From the NCBI RefSeq assembly GCF_032854445.1, contig NC_088300.1, positions 28,997,608-29,061,607 of the forward strand: DNA of 64,000 nt, in the 5' to 3' direction. Below the pieces are notes generated by a model that did no database searches, was not told the origin of the DNA, and saw only the letters and a list, made by a program, of their open reading frames with translations. This DNA comes from Liolophura sinensis. Taxonomy: Eukaryota; Mollusca; Polyplacophora; Chitonida; Chitonidae. Position numbers and translations under genes: made by a program. Shown piece after piece: positions 47,401 through 59,400 of this stretch (position 1 is the first letter of the stretch; each line of letters begins with the position of its first letter).

Positions 47401-50400
47401 CTTTGCTTCCCTGAATTCTGTCGTGTTCACATAATTACAGATATTTTGTCTGGGTTATGCTTAGGACTGTGCTGGAAAATTTGTACCATATTTTTTGGAT
47501 AACATTTTGTTCTGCAAATGTCTTCCATTAGTCATACCTATCTTATGCTAGTTATCACCCTTGTATATTAGAGCTAGTGGTCAGTTGAATAGCCAGCATA
47601 GCTTGAAACTTGTGTATGGGAAGGTCTACTAGCTGATGGTCGTTTGTTTCACTCGGACCCTGCACAGTTTCCTCCCACCATAACACTGGCCTCCATCATA
47701 TACGTGAAATATTTTTGAATACGGTGAAAAACACAAATTAAATAGATAAATAAATAAATAAATAACCTGATACTGAATCAAAATGCATGGGAGCTCACTC
47801 TTTGTTCTCATAGTTTGATAACATCAAGAGAGTGTTCAAAACCGTAGAGGATATGCTCGGCTCCCTGGTTCAAAATATCAAGAAACATTACCTGGTGTCA
47901 GAACAGCTGGCGAAGTAAGTTTTAACTCTGCTTATGTGTTTTTATCTTCTAGATGTGTGCTTAAACCATAATGTACATGAGCTGTACCATTGCGTGTATA
48001 AAGAGGTTTATTGCACTCCATGCAGTATTAACTTCCTGTTACAGATGAAAGACATGAAACTACTACTTGTAATTTAGATGTGTTTTTCTGAAAAACAGTC
48101 ATCTTCAATTAATTTTATATTATAACTTCAGTGTTGTTCCTGTTAAGGTAGATATTTAGTTTGACATTCGAGCATTCTTAATGCTCTTTGAATTTATATG
48201 TGGTTATTTACGTGTATTTGTGTAATTCTGTTTTATCAGTTATGTTTTTTTTATTTTAGGCAGTATGCAGCAATAGTGTTCATCACCAATAACAAGTTTG
48301 AAACCGGAAAGAAGAAGCTATCCTACCTGACATTCGATGACTTCTTTCACTGTGCTGACAAAATGATAGCCAACTGGTCATACAGCTCTGAAGGTAAGGC
48401 AAGCATTGATGGAAAAAAATCAGCTGTGTTCTGGTAGTCATGGTATATCAGAATTTGCATACTATTTTGATTTATTAAGTATTTTGTGGGACATTTCCTT
48501 TTGGGTAAACTAATCTCTTACCCAACTGTCAAAAAATGAATGTTATGATCATAAAACTAGAACATTATGAGAAAGTCTGTCTTTTGCGAGTTTGTTCTGT
48601 TTGTTTGAACTCCAATTAAGTAACAATTCCTTCAGACAGGCAAAGCTAGCTGAGTGTCTGACAGATTTTTTCCTGAGTTCTTCTACCGAGAAGTTAGCAG
48701 GCCTGTTAGCTTTATGGCATTGCAGCATATATGAACATTAGTATTAAACTTTGAATATTTGTAATTAGGAATTAACTTTAGTTTTCACATTATTTGGTCA
48801 AAGCGTCAGTTTGGATGATTCATTGTTATATCGTAAATGTGAGATTCCAAGTGATAAATCTAAAGCACATTAAGTAGTGTTATTGCCTGGCTTATAAGAC
48901 TAAACTTACTTATAGCTTCAAGAAATATCAGAGGCCTCCTTGGCTCAGTCGGTTAGCGCGCTAGCACAGCATAATGACACAGGAGTCTCTCACCATGCGG
49001 TCGCTGTGAGTTCAAGTCCAGCTTATGCTGGCTTCCTCTCCGGCCGTACGTGGGAAGGTCTACAAGCAACCTGGGGATGGTCGTGGGTTCCCTCGGGCCC
49101 TGTCGGGTTTCCAACCACCATAATGCTGGCCTCCGTCGTATAAGTGAAAGATTGTTGAGAATGGCAAAAAACACCAATCAGATAAATAAATCAATCAAGA
49201 AATATCAGGATGAAAGTTATGAAGATTTTCTTTCTGAGACGAACTAAACATCTCCCATTGTAAATTATGTCTTCAGCATGGTGTTCCAGTGAGGCAGCAC
49301 TGTAAATATTTTTAAAGATTATGTACACTGCCCTTGTTCTCAGTTTTTCAGTATTAAATAAAGGTTAGAAGCTATAAAATACAACATAAAGAGCATAATG
49401 GTCATGTGATTCATTGAGTTATCTCCCTTGCAGACTGTGAGAATCATGAAGACATGGATGTAGACCTGGACAGAAACTTTCTCCAGGAACTTAGAGACCT
49501 TAAAATGCTGCTGGAGAAAGAGTATTTGGATGAACATAAAAGGTAAGATTTCCTACAGCAGGAAAGGAAGCTATTGTACTATTTTTATCTTAGACGAACA
49601 GCCAGATTTTTTATATCTGTATCTTTTAACATGGGACATTCACTTAACCGGTGGCCTGAGGGCAAAACAACATCAACTGTTTTTTAAGATGTTAACATTG
49701 TGATTTTTCTCTTGTTTACATGTTGCTCAGTTGCATGTTTTCCTTCTTAATTTTAAAGTGTTGGAAAGTTTGATAAGGTTGTACATTTATATGCAATCAT
49801 TCAGTTACACCTGGCCAGATTGTATGGTAAATGTAGTGATTTAACTTTGTCTTGTATACAGTAAAGGTGCCATGACCATGGGGAAATCTCTTGTATTTTC
49901 AGGTGACCCCATTTTTGCATTGTCCTTAGTATTGAGTATTGTTTTGTTTCAGCATTGCTCTGCAGAATGTAAAATCCTGCGTCTCAGAAAAAATTTATCA
50001 AGATATGGATAGTAATTTCAGAGTAAGTATTTGATGAATAGTCATGGTGTGGATACTGCCCAGAAAGAATGTTGGTGTTCATTTAGTAGTACAGAATAGT
50101 GGATAAAAGCTTTTGAATATAAAGAGCAGATAATATAGTATTATTGCTTTGATGTATAAATCAGTTGATTTGTATATATTTTGGGATAGCTTCATTTTTT
50201 CTAAATATAGTAATAACATTTACAATATCATAAGATGAATAATTTGACATTTTTATGGATCATTTTACGCTAGAAATATGAATATAATATATTCAAACAC
50301 ATTTCTTTTTCAGACGTTTTCCAAAACTATTGTCAACATAGCTTACGGACTAAATCACAGCAAAGAAGCAAAAGACATATTTGTAGACATTGTGGAAAAG

Positions 50401-53400
50401 GTTTGTGCGGAGTTAGGAATTGGTTCCTGGTTTATTTGCTTGATTATTTTGACTGTTTTATGCTCTAGAGAAGGATATTTTCCTTACGATGGTGGTTTTC
50501 GGTTAAAGCCTTGGGGAATGCAGCCAAACTAGTAAGAGCTGGATATGAACTTGCAACTCGTCTAAACTGAGAGATAGTCTAGAACGCCTTCAATATTATG
50601 TTCGTAATATGTCATAATGTGACCTGTGGGCAATGTTTAATACACATGTGCTTTTCTCAGAAAAGTTTCTCAAGCTTCATGATGAGTTGCCTAGTAAGTT
50701 TATGTTAGGAGATGGAGTTGAAATGTATTGTTTATGTATATGCTTCATTACAGAACAGACTTTTGGAATAATAGGTGTATACATGTACTTCAGTGGTTAT
50801 GCTACATTATACAATTTTATGGATTTTGGATTATACCTGAAGAATGTGAAATATGAAGTTTGAGGCCCTGTTAAGCCAGTTTTTCATAAATTTTCTGAAT
50901 GACCGCCAGTGGCTGGCAGTTGTGTGGTGAACGGGCAGTTCGAGTGTGACATAGCATTCATCAGCACTGCCTGGGAAAGTTGAATTTTGTTCTCTCTGTA
51001 TCTCTGCAACATATTGTTATGGTAGTTAAGGGCTTGCTTAGCTAAGTGCACTTCAAGCATCCAGCCCCTCTAGTGAATAAGGCTGTTACATTTGAGTTAA
51101 TGAGAAAGTGTGTTTTCTTCATACAGCTGATCGAGCCCTTCCAGCAGCTAAGGTGGCATCAAGCTGATGTGTCAGCTTTCTTAACAGCTTACAAAGAGGC
51201 CTGTCATCAGATGGAGTTCTTTATGCAGTAAGTGTCCCCCCATGGATCTCCTCCCAAACTACATCGCCAGTTTTGATGACACTTATCATACATCTTCACT
51301 ATAGTCTAAACTTGTGCATGCTTAAATTTAATTACAGTCGGGTAATTATTATCATAATTACTCATGTTCAGGTTCTTAGTGCAATAATGTATTTTCATGT
51401 GCACTGTAAGCTCTTCTGAATGCTACATTTCTGCATTCAAACTGGATCTACCAGTAATGTAAGCAATGCACACCACGAATGGGCCATGAAGCAACCTATA
51501 TGAAGCCAAATTAAGCAACATGACACCCTGTCATTTCTTTTAAATATCAGAGTCTGTGCAAAATTTATTAGGGATGCTGAAGGTTTATGGGAATGAGAAG
51601 ACAGAATCTCACCTGACAATGCTTAAAATGAATTAAATCTTATGATATAATTTTTTTCTCTGAATTCATTACAACTGAAGAATTTAAATTTTGGTTCTTG
51701 GTTTTTCATGCATACAAGGGATATTATTTTCTGTTTTCTTTTATAAAATCATTGAAATGCGGTGTTCAAGCCGAGATACTTTTTCTGACATTTGCGATAA
51801 CTAGGTCAGCACTGCTTTCATTTTAGAAGCCACCGCTACAAAATTAAAGCATAAAATCCAGCGACAGTCAAATCCTTAGATCAGTCCTACTGGTGCTTAG
51901 ATTTATTTCCATTTCTTTCAGAATTTAGCTTGAATCTAGTGGTACAACAATCCTGTTGTAATTTTGTAAACATTTAATAGGGGTCAAAATCACCAGCACA
52001 ACCCGTCCAGAGGCTACGACCTGAACCAGCAATACCCCGTCAGTGCATCTACAGCTAGGCTATTTAAACAGGGTCTTTGGAGTTCATTGTAAATGACATA
52101 GAAGGCCTACAGTTCATGCTGTGAAAGAAACATTCTTCCAGTATGCCCAATTTTCGAGAAAACTATATTGATCACTTTATTGCCTCCATCGCCTAAGTCC
52201 ACAACTTTTATCTGCCATGGGCAATTGCTTAGACTATAATACGGAAAATACCTTCAACATTAGAGAGCTAGAGTAAATGTGACATCTCCTTTCTCGCGAT
52301 CATGGAGATGTGCTGAAGCTGTGTCAAGACGCAATTTCAAGACCCAAACTTTACTGGTTGAAAAAAAAATATTTAATGCTGGTTCAAGATACTTTGAAAG
52401 GTAGTCTTTCAGTGGATATAAACATTAGTCAGGTGCTGTGTTTCACTTTAAAATTTTCTTGATTTTTTCTGTCTTTTATTTTTGGAAATGTTGGCGTTGA
52501 AAGGGTAGTATTTTGGACATCCGGACATTTAGTTAATACTGTGTTTTAATCGGATGTACAGTTACATTTTATACTGTTATGATCACTCTTGTCATATCTG
52601 ATATATGTAGTTAAAATATCCATTCCTTTGAGGAAGACTCAAATGCAGTTGTCCAGGTTTAAGGGTAAATTTTATATTTTACAGGTGTAAGGCTACATGC
52701 CATTAGTAACATAACAGCACATCCCACATGTAATACATGCAAAGTGTAAGATCATTGTCTAGTCACCTTCAAACCTAAACATGTAAACTGCTTCTTATAT
52801 GCTGTTTGTTGTCAACCATTCACAGTGGCCAAACATGTCAAAACCTTTAATTGTATAGCTATGATAAAATAGCTCTATTACGGTGACAGGAACTGACATG
52901 TCCTTGTTTAAGTCCTTCACCAAACAACATCTTATAGTCTATTAGTACTTGAAAGGCCAGCATGGTAACTACACTATTGCACAGCTGTCAAAAAATAGTA
53001 GTCTTGCCTACAATTTAAATTACATTTTATGTGTCCAGATTAACCTTTTAATGTATACTGTCCTACTTGATCATGCATTATTTAAAAATAACCTTGGTAG
53101 ATAACAAATGTACATTAAAAGGCTGTGTCACATGTGTCTGTCTGGTCATATCTCCTTGCAATATAAGGTATTTTGGTAGGACATGTAGAGAAACGCTGTG
53201 TGAAAATGCTGTGTGAAAACTCTGTGTGAAAATGTATGAATGTTTCACTTGTTCACTTCGTAGCACTGTGCCTGACCGTGCTATGAGCACAGTCTGAGTG
53301 TTTGGTTTACTATCTAAGTGTTATTATATTTGATTTGTAGGGTAGACCCAAGGTTGTTGTCTGTGTGGGAGAGATACATGAACACTCTATCCAGCTGTAT

Positions 53401-53422
53401 ATTACAGATGTACCACACGTAA
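44472..53422 (+). CDS. FIBP: Acidic FGF intracellular-binding protein (FIBP) orthologue
   Basis: Ten exons: 44472-44553, 45399-45597, 46581-46707, 47814-47914, 48260-48393, 49434-49542, 49953-50022, 50314-50400, 51127-51227, 53341-53422. All have GT-AG borders, all phases agree, and the sum of 1092 nt gives 363 aa, the usual FIBP length. Landmarks: [20 protein letters not shown] at the start, [87 protein letters not shown] and [14 protein letters not shown] near the end. Vertebrate FIBP binds FGF1 inside the cell and is linked to its mitogenic action; the biochemical activity is unclear. It is an all-helical soluble protein without signal peptide. Introns hold several SINEs and a foldback element. 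Confidence 0.96.
46215..46475. repeat. Foldback element in FIBP intron 2
   Basis: AATCTTCAAGCTTTTCTGCC at the left pairs with GGTGGTTGAAAAGGTTGAAG then AATTTGGG at the right. The interior shares AAAATGACACC and AAATGATTTGCATGAG words with the inverted copy at 55325-55560. Confidence 0.6.
47040..47283 (+). mobile_element. SINE family A, diverged, in FIBP intron 3
   Basis: GAGACCTCCATGGCCTAGTA, GAGTTTAAGTCCAGCTCATG, ACCATAATGCAGGCCACTGT and GGTGTAAAACACCAATCAAA. Confidence 0.75.
47600..47765 (+). mobile_element. SINE family A, 5'-truncated, in FIBP intron 3
   Basis: TGTATGGGAAGGTCTACTAG, TTTCCTCCCACCATAACACT, ACACAAATTAAATAGATAAA. It ends about 50 bp before exon 4. Confidence 0.7.
48930..49198 (+). 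mobile_element. SINE family A, full length, in FIBP intron 5
   Basis: CCTTGGCTCAGTCGGTTAGC (box A), GAGTTCAAGTCCAGCTTATG (box B), CACCATAATGCTGGCCTCCG and CACCAATCAGATAAATAAAT. It may be flanked by TCAAGAAATATCAG on both sides (48918 and 49194), a 14-bp target duplication. Confidence 0.88.
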
Positions 53423-54844
53423 CAGCCAGGTGAACCACCACGTGACCTTGTAAATAGTGTTGTAGTAACCATGCAGTGGTACAGGATAGACCAATTCTAC
53501 TCCTGGACCCCTTCATCTGTGAACAAAGCAACCCTGTTTTTCTGATTCCATTGGAAAGTACTAGAGCAGTAATGGACAAGATGTTGTAGTGAGCGTGACT
53601 AATGGTGCACTGAATGGTCAGGTGCAGGAACATCAGTTGGGTTTTCACAAGATGACCTAATAAAACCATTTGCTTGACACGTTTGTAAAGCTCTGATCTG
53701 GGGACTGAAGGAAGCTGCACTGTGGGTATCCTGCTTTATTCTGACGAAGACCAGGAATCTTGCAGGCTTTACAACCTCCTGTTGCTGTCAGAGCATAATT
53801 CACCAGTCACAGGTCTGGAATAATTCCTTGATTTTGCTGACCAATGAGGTAAAGACAGTGAGACAAGATCAAATATTGGGGCCTGGCAGGGCCTGTAACC
53901 ATGATTTGGTAAGGGCTGGTTGCTGCCATTACTTCAAATTTGCTACATTTATGACTTTCTCAGAAAGTTTAATTTTTATTCACATTCCTGTGTCCATTTC
54001 AAGTATACCTTGTAACTGAATGTATGTCAGCTGTAGAGAGAATGACTTGTTTTTGTTTTGACTGGCTGTTTATTGATGCATACATGAATGTACTAAAGAA
54101 GATATAGGTATATGTACTTATTGCTAAAGTATGCATATGGTTCTAATATGACCAACACTGGTACAAATGTGGCTTCACATGTAACTTTGTCAGGTTCTTG
54201 AGCAAGAAACAGTTGTTGAATTCAGACACTTCACAGATACATGTAAACATCTAAAATTAGCATTGGTCACTAACCAAATAAATACGTCAGTGAATAATTA
54301 CTTGCTATCAGCTTAAACCGTCATTCAATCCTTTGGGCCCTTTTAGCTCACTTCCTGGCTAAAACTTGTAGTCACTATTAAATAATGAATATTGCTGGAA
54401 CTTCCAAGTGCCCTGGTTTGATGCTGATCAATGTTCACATCCACATTAATGTGGCATTAAACTGTAATCATTCTTTATTTTATCTTATTTTACATTAACA
54501 CCATTCGTCAGTTATTCTCATTTGTCTATCCTGCTGTTCGTATTCCTCAGCTTGATGTGATGTTCAGCATGATTTTGGTTATGTGATGACATTTACCATA
54601 TGGCAAGCAAGTCTCAATGTCAAGATACTTGTTATGCTGCCTCACTGAATTGCTATCGCATAGGTATCAGGTGAGACACCTCAGACAGCAAAATTAGTCC
54701 CACCAAGTTCACCAGTTCTTTGGCTGGCCCATCCATAATGAGATCAACAGGGAAGAAACTATCAAGATTCTTAAGTTTAACACTGTTGTAGCACTTGTTG
54801 TTGATTGTTTGTGAAAACATTACTCTCCTGCCAGATGTATACAT
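53423..54844. other. FIBP 3' UTR and intergenic
   Basis: An AATAAA at about 53658 (CCTAATAAAACC) is a reasonable polyadenylation signal 240 bp after the stop; AAATAAATACG near 54280 is another. The 136-codon minus frame at 53310-53720 overlaps the last FIBP exon and is not supported. Confidence 0.5.
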
Positions 54845-55172
54845 TGTCTTCTTGGGAAGTTGGGAGAAGTTGGGATCAAAGCCGAGGTCATAATAAAGAC
54901 TATAAAAATGGTACTTGCTGCTGCCACGCTTGGCGCTCTGCACTGAAAGGTTAGAGCAAGAAAACAGGACTGGTTGGCCCAGTGACAGCATAATGTGACT
55001 GGGTGAGGTGTCATGTCTGGTGTCTTTGGCATGATCGTGCACTCAGCATTTTGGCGGCATGGACATGCTCTGCCACAAGACAAGATATATGTAAACAAGC
55101 CTAATGACTGCTCGTCCTGATGACTGAAAAATTGTTAAGTACAATGTTAAATCCGAAGCATACATACATACA
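54845..55172 (+). mobile_element. Non-autonomous retroelement, family B (plus)
   Basis: AGACTATAAAAATGGTACTT, GGTTAGAGCAAGAAAACAGG, GGTGTCATGTCTGGTGTCTT, TGACTGAAAAATTGTTAAGT, ACAATGTTAAATCCGAAGCA and a short CATA tail. Confidence 0.75.
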
Positions 55173-55324
55173 ATACTGTTTTGGTCACCCTATTTAACTG
55201 GTGTGATAGCTCAGTCTTTGTTGTCTACACAAGCCACTTTCAGGCTGTGTCAAAACACTTTATTCTTTGCTGTTGTGCTGTAGTACTTGCAAAGCACCTT
55301 TTTGCTTCACAAGTACAGCTAACC

Positions 55325-55560
55325 TAATTCTTCAACCTTTTCAACCACCTCTGTGAGCAATATTTTCGAACATTCTGAAGTAACTATGGGGTGTAGAGAA
55401 ATAATTTGCCAAATTTTTTGAAGCTTGTTTCTTGAATGACACAAATCATTTTCGAAAGTGTCATTTTCATAGCAATTGTTTGCATCAGTTCCACTGCTTA
55501 AAGTGCTTTGGAGGTCGAAAAGGTTGAAGAGTTACAGTTTACAAAAACTGACTTAGTATA
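55325..55560. repeat. Foldback element, second copy
   Basis: AATTCTTCAACCTTTTCAAC then CACCTC at the left is mirrored by GAGGTCGAAAAGGTTGAAGA at the right. It belongs to the same family as the element in FIBP intron 2. Confidence 0.65.
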
Positions 55561-56446
55561 GAAAGGAACGAAACAAATGGCTTGAACTGAGCTGTTGTAA
55601 ATTGGCAGTGTTCCCTACTGCAGCTTCAAAAGCAGAACAAACCAACCAATATCGAGGGTTTTCATCACTGTCTCAGTTGTTTTTTTTGTCACATGGAAAT
55701 GAAAGCCACAGATGACATCCAGTTTCCCAACAGTATCTGTTTACATATCCTTAAATAAGTGGGCTTTATAACAACAATCCTTTGTTTTAAAGTATTTATT
55801 TATACTTTAACAACAGTGGTATAATTCTGTGGAAGAATATACCTTCAATAATTCATACATATATATCCATGTATATCATATCCCTTAGATTTACACAAAG
55901 TGTACTATATATTAAGTGATTTAAGGTATGAATATATCTATTATAATCACAATTGTAGATGATTTAAAATTTCTAGTTGCCTCGCAAATTAATACGTCAA
56001 TCATGTCAAATTATGGATGCTTAGATTTTCAACAGAGACATTTATGATGCATCTATTTCATTTTAGGTGATGTGTTAATTTGTCTCGCTTTGAACCAGCG
56101 ACATTAGCATAATTATGTATACCTTGTAATGAGAAGAATTTGTACAATAGAAAGTTAAAAAAGTCCAATATTCAATGATTTTTGCTGTAAAGCTAATATT
56201 GTGCATTCAGTATTGCATTAAGAGGTCAAGTCCTATAATAAGACCGAGATCATAAAACAGCATTTTGATGAAGCTGTCTCAAGTTGTACAGTCTTGATTT
56301 ATAAATTGCCAGGGGTTATAAAAATCATATTAATAAATACTGTAAATACCCATAGCATCATCAATTGTTCGCACATACATATATTTGCATATCCTTTGGA
56401 AATTTGGTCATTGTCTTTGTTAAGTCGAAATGAAAATGAAACCACT
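55561..56446. other. Intergenic / 3' flank of FBXO48
   Basis: AT-rich. The convergent 3' ends of FIBP and FBXO48 face each other across 53.4-56.4 kb. No gene seen. Confidence 0.4.
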
Positions 56447-59400
56447 CTATCTGTGCAACTCCTGATGGAAGATTTCCCCCCATGTCTCTGCATCCATCAC
56501 ACACATGGACTTAGTCGGTAAAGCTGAAAAACTGCTGACTCTGCTGAATTCTCCCTCTCGCCACTTTCTTTTTATGCCAGCCACACCATAGTTTCGCATG
56601 AATGCTGCCTGTGTTAGCGAAGAAATAAGAAAATGTCTTATATTACAACATTGCTTTTCAATGGGGAATTTTAATATAAAATGAACTGTCAGTTTGAATT
56701 TATTACACAAGTGTTGCATTATGGCCAGCAGAGCTCCCCCTCCCCTTCTAAATAAACATGCCGACATATGTTGACAAATGTGGCATAAAATTACATTGTT
56801 TAAACGTGGGCTATTTCAGTGGCTCATCAAAAACATGCATTTCAGGCTTGGGTATTTTACATTTTAATAACTGGCAAAGAAAATGTCCAATACCCGTATT
56901 ACAGTCAGCACCATACGTGGAAAGGTCTTCCAGCTTCCGGTCGTGGGTTTCCACCGGGCTCTGCCCGGTTTCCACCCACCATAATGCTGGCCATCGTCGT
57001 GTAAGTGAAATATTCTTGAGTACGGCGTAAAACACCAATCAAATAAATAAATAAATATTACAGTCAGCAAGAGCTGGATTTGAACATTCAACCTCAGTGA
57101 TCATGGTCTAGTGACCTGCACTCCAGATCCTTATGCCATAAGGTTGCATTACTAATAGGGTACCAAGTGGTAAGCTGTACCATGTGTAATATATCACGTC
57201 TTGTGACGTATCAGTGACGTATCACTTTGCATACTGATGTACATGCCACGCGGTCTTCTCTGAATAAAGCAGTGCGGCTTGGGGCCTTCAACTATGAAGA
57301 CGTGTTGTCTTATCTTTCTCTGGTGTATTACTGTGCTAGACTATAGAATGGCGTGAAGTCTTTCTAGTACGGTAGATCAATATACAAAACTGGCGACGAG
57401 ACGAAACGTACCTACGTATAAGGGAAAATGGCAGTTTTCGGGAATCTAGGAGTTTTTGATGAGAGTGTTGAACTTTTTGAAGATTACACGGACAGATGCG
57501 ACGCTTTTATGGCAGCGAACGCCATCGAAAACGAGAGGAAGGCAAATTTATTCTTATCGCTCATCGGTCCAGAAGCATACAAACTTCTCAAAAACTTGTG
57601 TAGTCCAGACGCCCCTAGAACGAAAACGTATCAGGAACTGAAGGACCTCTTGAAAGAACATTATGCGCCCACTCCAAATGTAATGGCAGAAAGATTTCGG
57701 TTTGACAGAGTGTCGAAACAAGGTGACAAGGAATCAGTGGCAGACTTTATTGTCCGTCTGAAGAAATTGGCTTCTACTTGTGATTATGGCAATTTTCTAG
57801 GCGATGCCTTACGAGACAAGCTAGTTTCGGGACTGAATCAGAAGATGTCACGTACTCAGACACATCTACTATCTGTGCGAAATCTTACATTTGACGAAGC
57901 AAGAAGGAAATGCCTAGCGGACGAATTAGCGAATGCCGCTAATCGAGAGAGCATGAACGACGGCACGGCGGAGATGAACCGACTGTTCCCCGGGAGGAGA
58001 GGCGGACGTCGAGGCAGAGGACGCGGTCGTGACCAAGCACACCGTAGTACATCCGGCGATGGCTGCAAATGCTGTGGTGGGAGAAACCATAGTACTGGAG
58101 AATGTCGACTGAGAGATGCTGAGTGTTATGGGTGTAGACAGCGAGGACATATCAAGGCCATGTGTCCGAAAAGTGATAACACAAATTCTAACAGTGGTGG
58201 AAATACCGGCAGCAGAGGTACAAGAGGCGGTCGTGGACATTCGCAAAGTAAGTTCAAATCAAGAAATTCAGCGAAATACGTGGACATTTCAAATGATGCT
58301 GAAGAGTCAAGAGACAGTAATTCTGAATTTGATCATGATGAATTTGGACTCTACGGTAATTATAATGTAAATCAAACTCAAAGCATGAAACCTATTAAAG
58401 TAGATATTACTGTAGGACATTCTAACATACAAATGGAGCTTGATACAGGAGCCTCACGCTCGACTGTATCTGAAACATTGTATAAAAGTTGTTTAACAAT
58501 GTTCCCGCTCAGAAATGTAAACATCACATTGCGTAGTTATACAAATGAACCTGTACCTATTTTGGGAGAAATTAGAGTGCCTGTAAAGTACGAGGAAAAC
58601 CCACTTGTAGAACTTGACTTGATTGTTGTAAAAGGTCAGAAACCATGTTTATTGGGTAGAGATTGGTTAAAACATATCAAATTGGATTGGCAAAGTATTT
58701 TCACTGTAAATGAAGCTGGTCTAACTAAGAAGTTACCTAAACATGTACCGCAGTCTGATGATTTTTCTGATTGTTTCAATGAGCTGTTACGACAGAACAG
58801 TGTACTGTTTACGTATGAAGGTAATGGTATTAAAGGTTTTAAAGCATCATTGGCATTGAAAGATAATGTTAAACCAGTATATCAGAAGGCTAGACCTGTA
58901 CCATATTCTTTGCTTGGAGATGTTGAAAAAGAATATGACCGATTGATTGAATCAGAGATTTTGTATCCAGTTGACAGTTGTGAATGGGCTTCACCGACAG
59001 TCCATGTTGTGAAACCTAATAAGTCTATTAGGGTGTGTGGTGATTATAAAGCAGTTAATGAATTGATTAAAGATGATGGATATAAATTACCAAATACTCA
59101 AGATCTGTTTGCTAAGATATCCCAGTATGGTTCACAGCCAAAAGTGTTTTCAAAACTAGATTTGACTAGTGCATTTAATCAGCTTTATTTAGATGATGAA
59201 TCTGCTAAGTTGCTTGTGTTAAATACTCACAAAGGATTGTTAGCAACTAAACGGTTATGTTTTGGTGTCAAAACAGCGCCTTCCATTTTTCAGGCTACTA
59301 TGGATAAAATATTGTCAAATATTGATCACGTTCTATGTTACATGGATGATATATTTGTAGCAACTGAAACTGAGAAAGAGCATTTTGTTGTGTTAGAGAA

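Noticed and set aside
50278-50532. 84-codon frame as a gene of its own
   Set aside because: It is FIBP exon 8 with intron sequence read on both sides.
53310-53720. 136-codon minus-strand frame
   Set aside because: It is antisense to the last FIBP exon and its UTR, without motif support.
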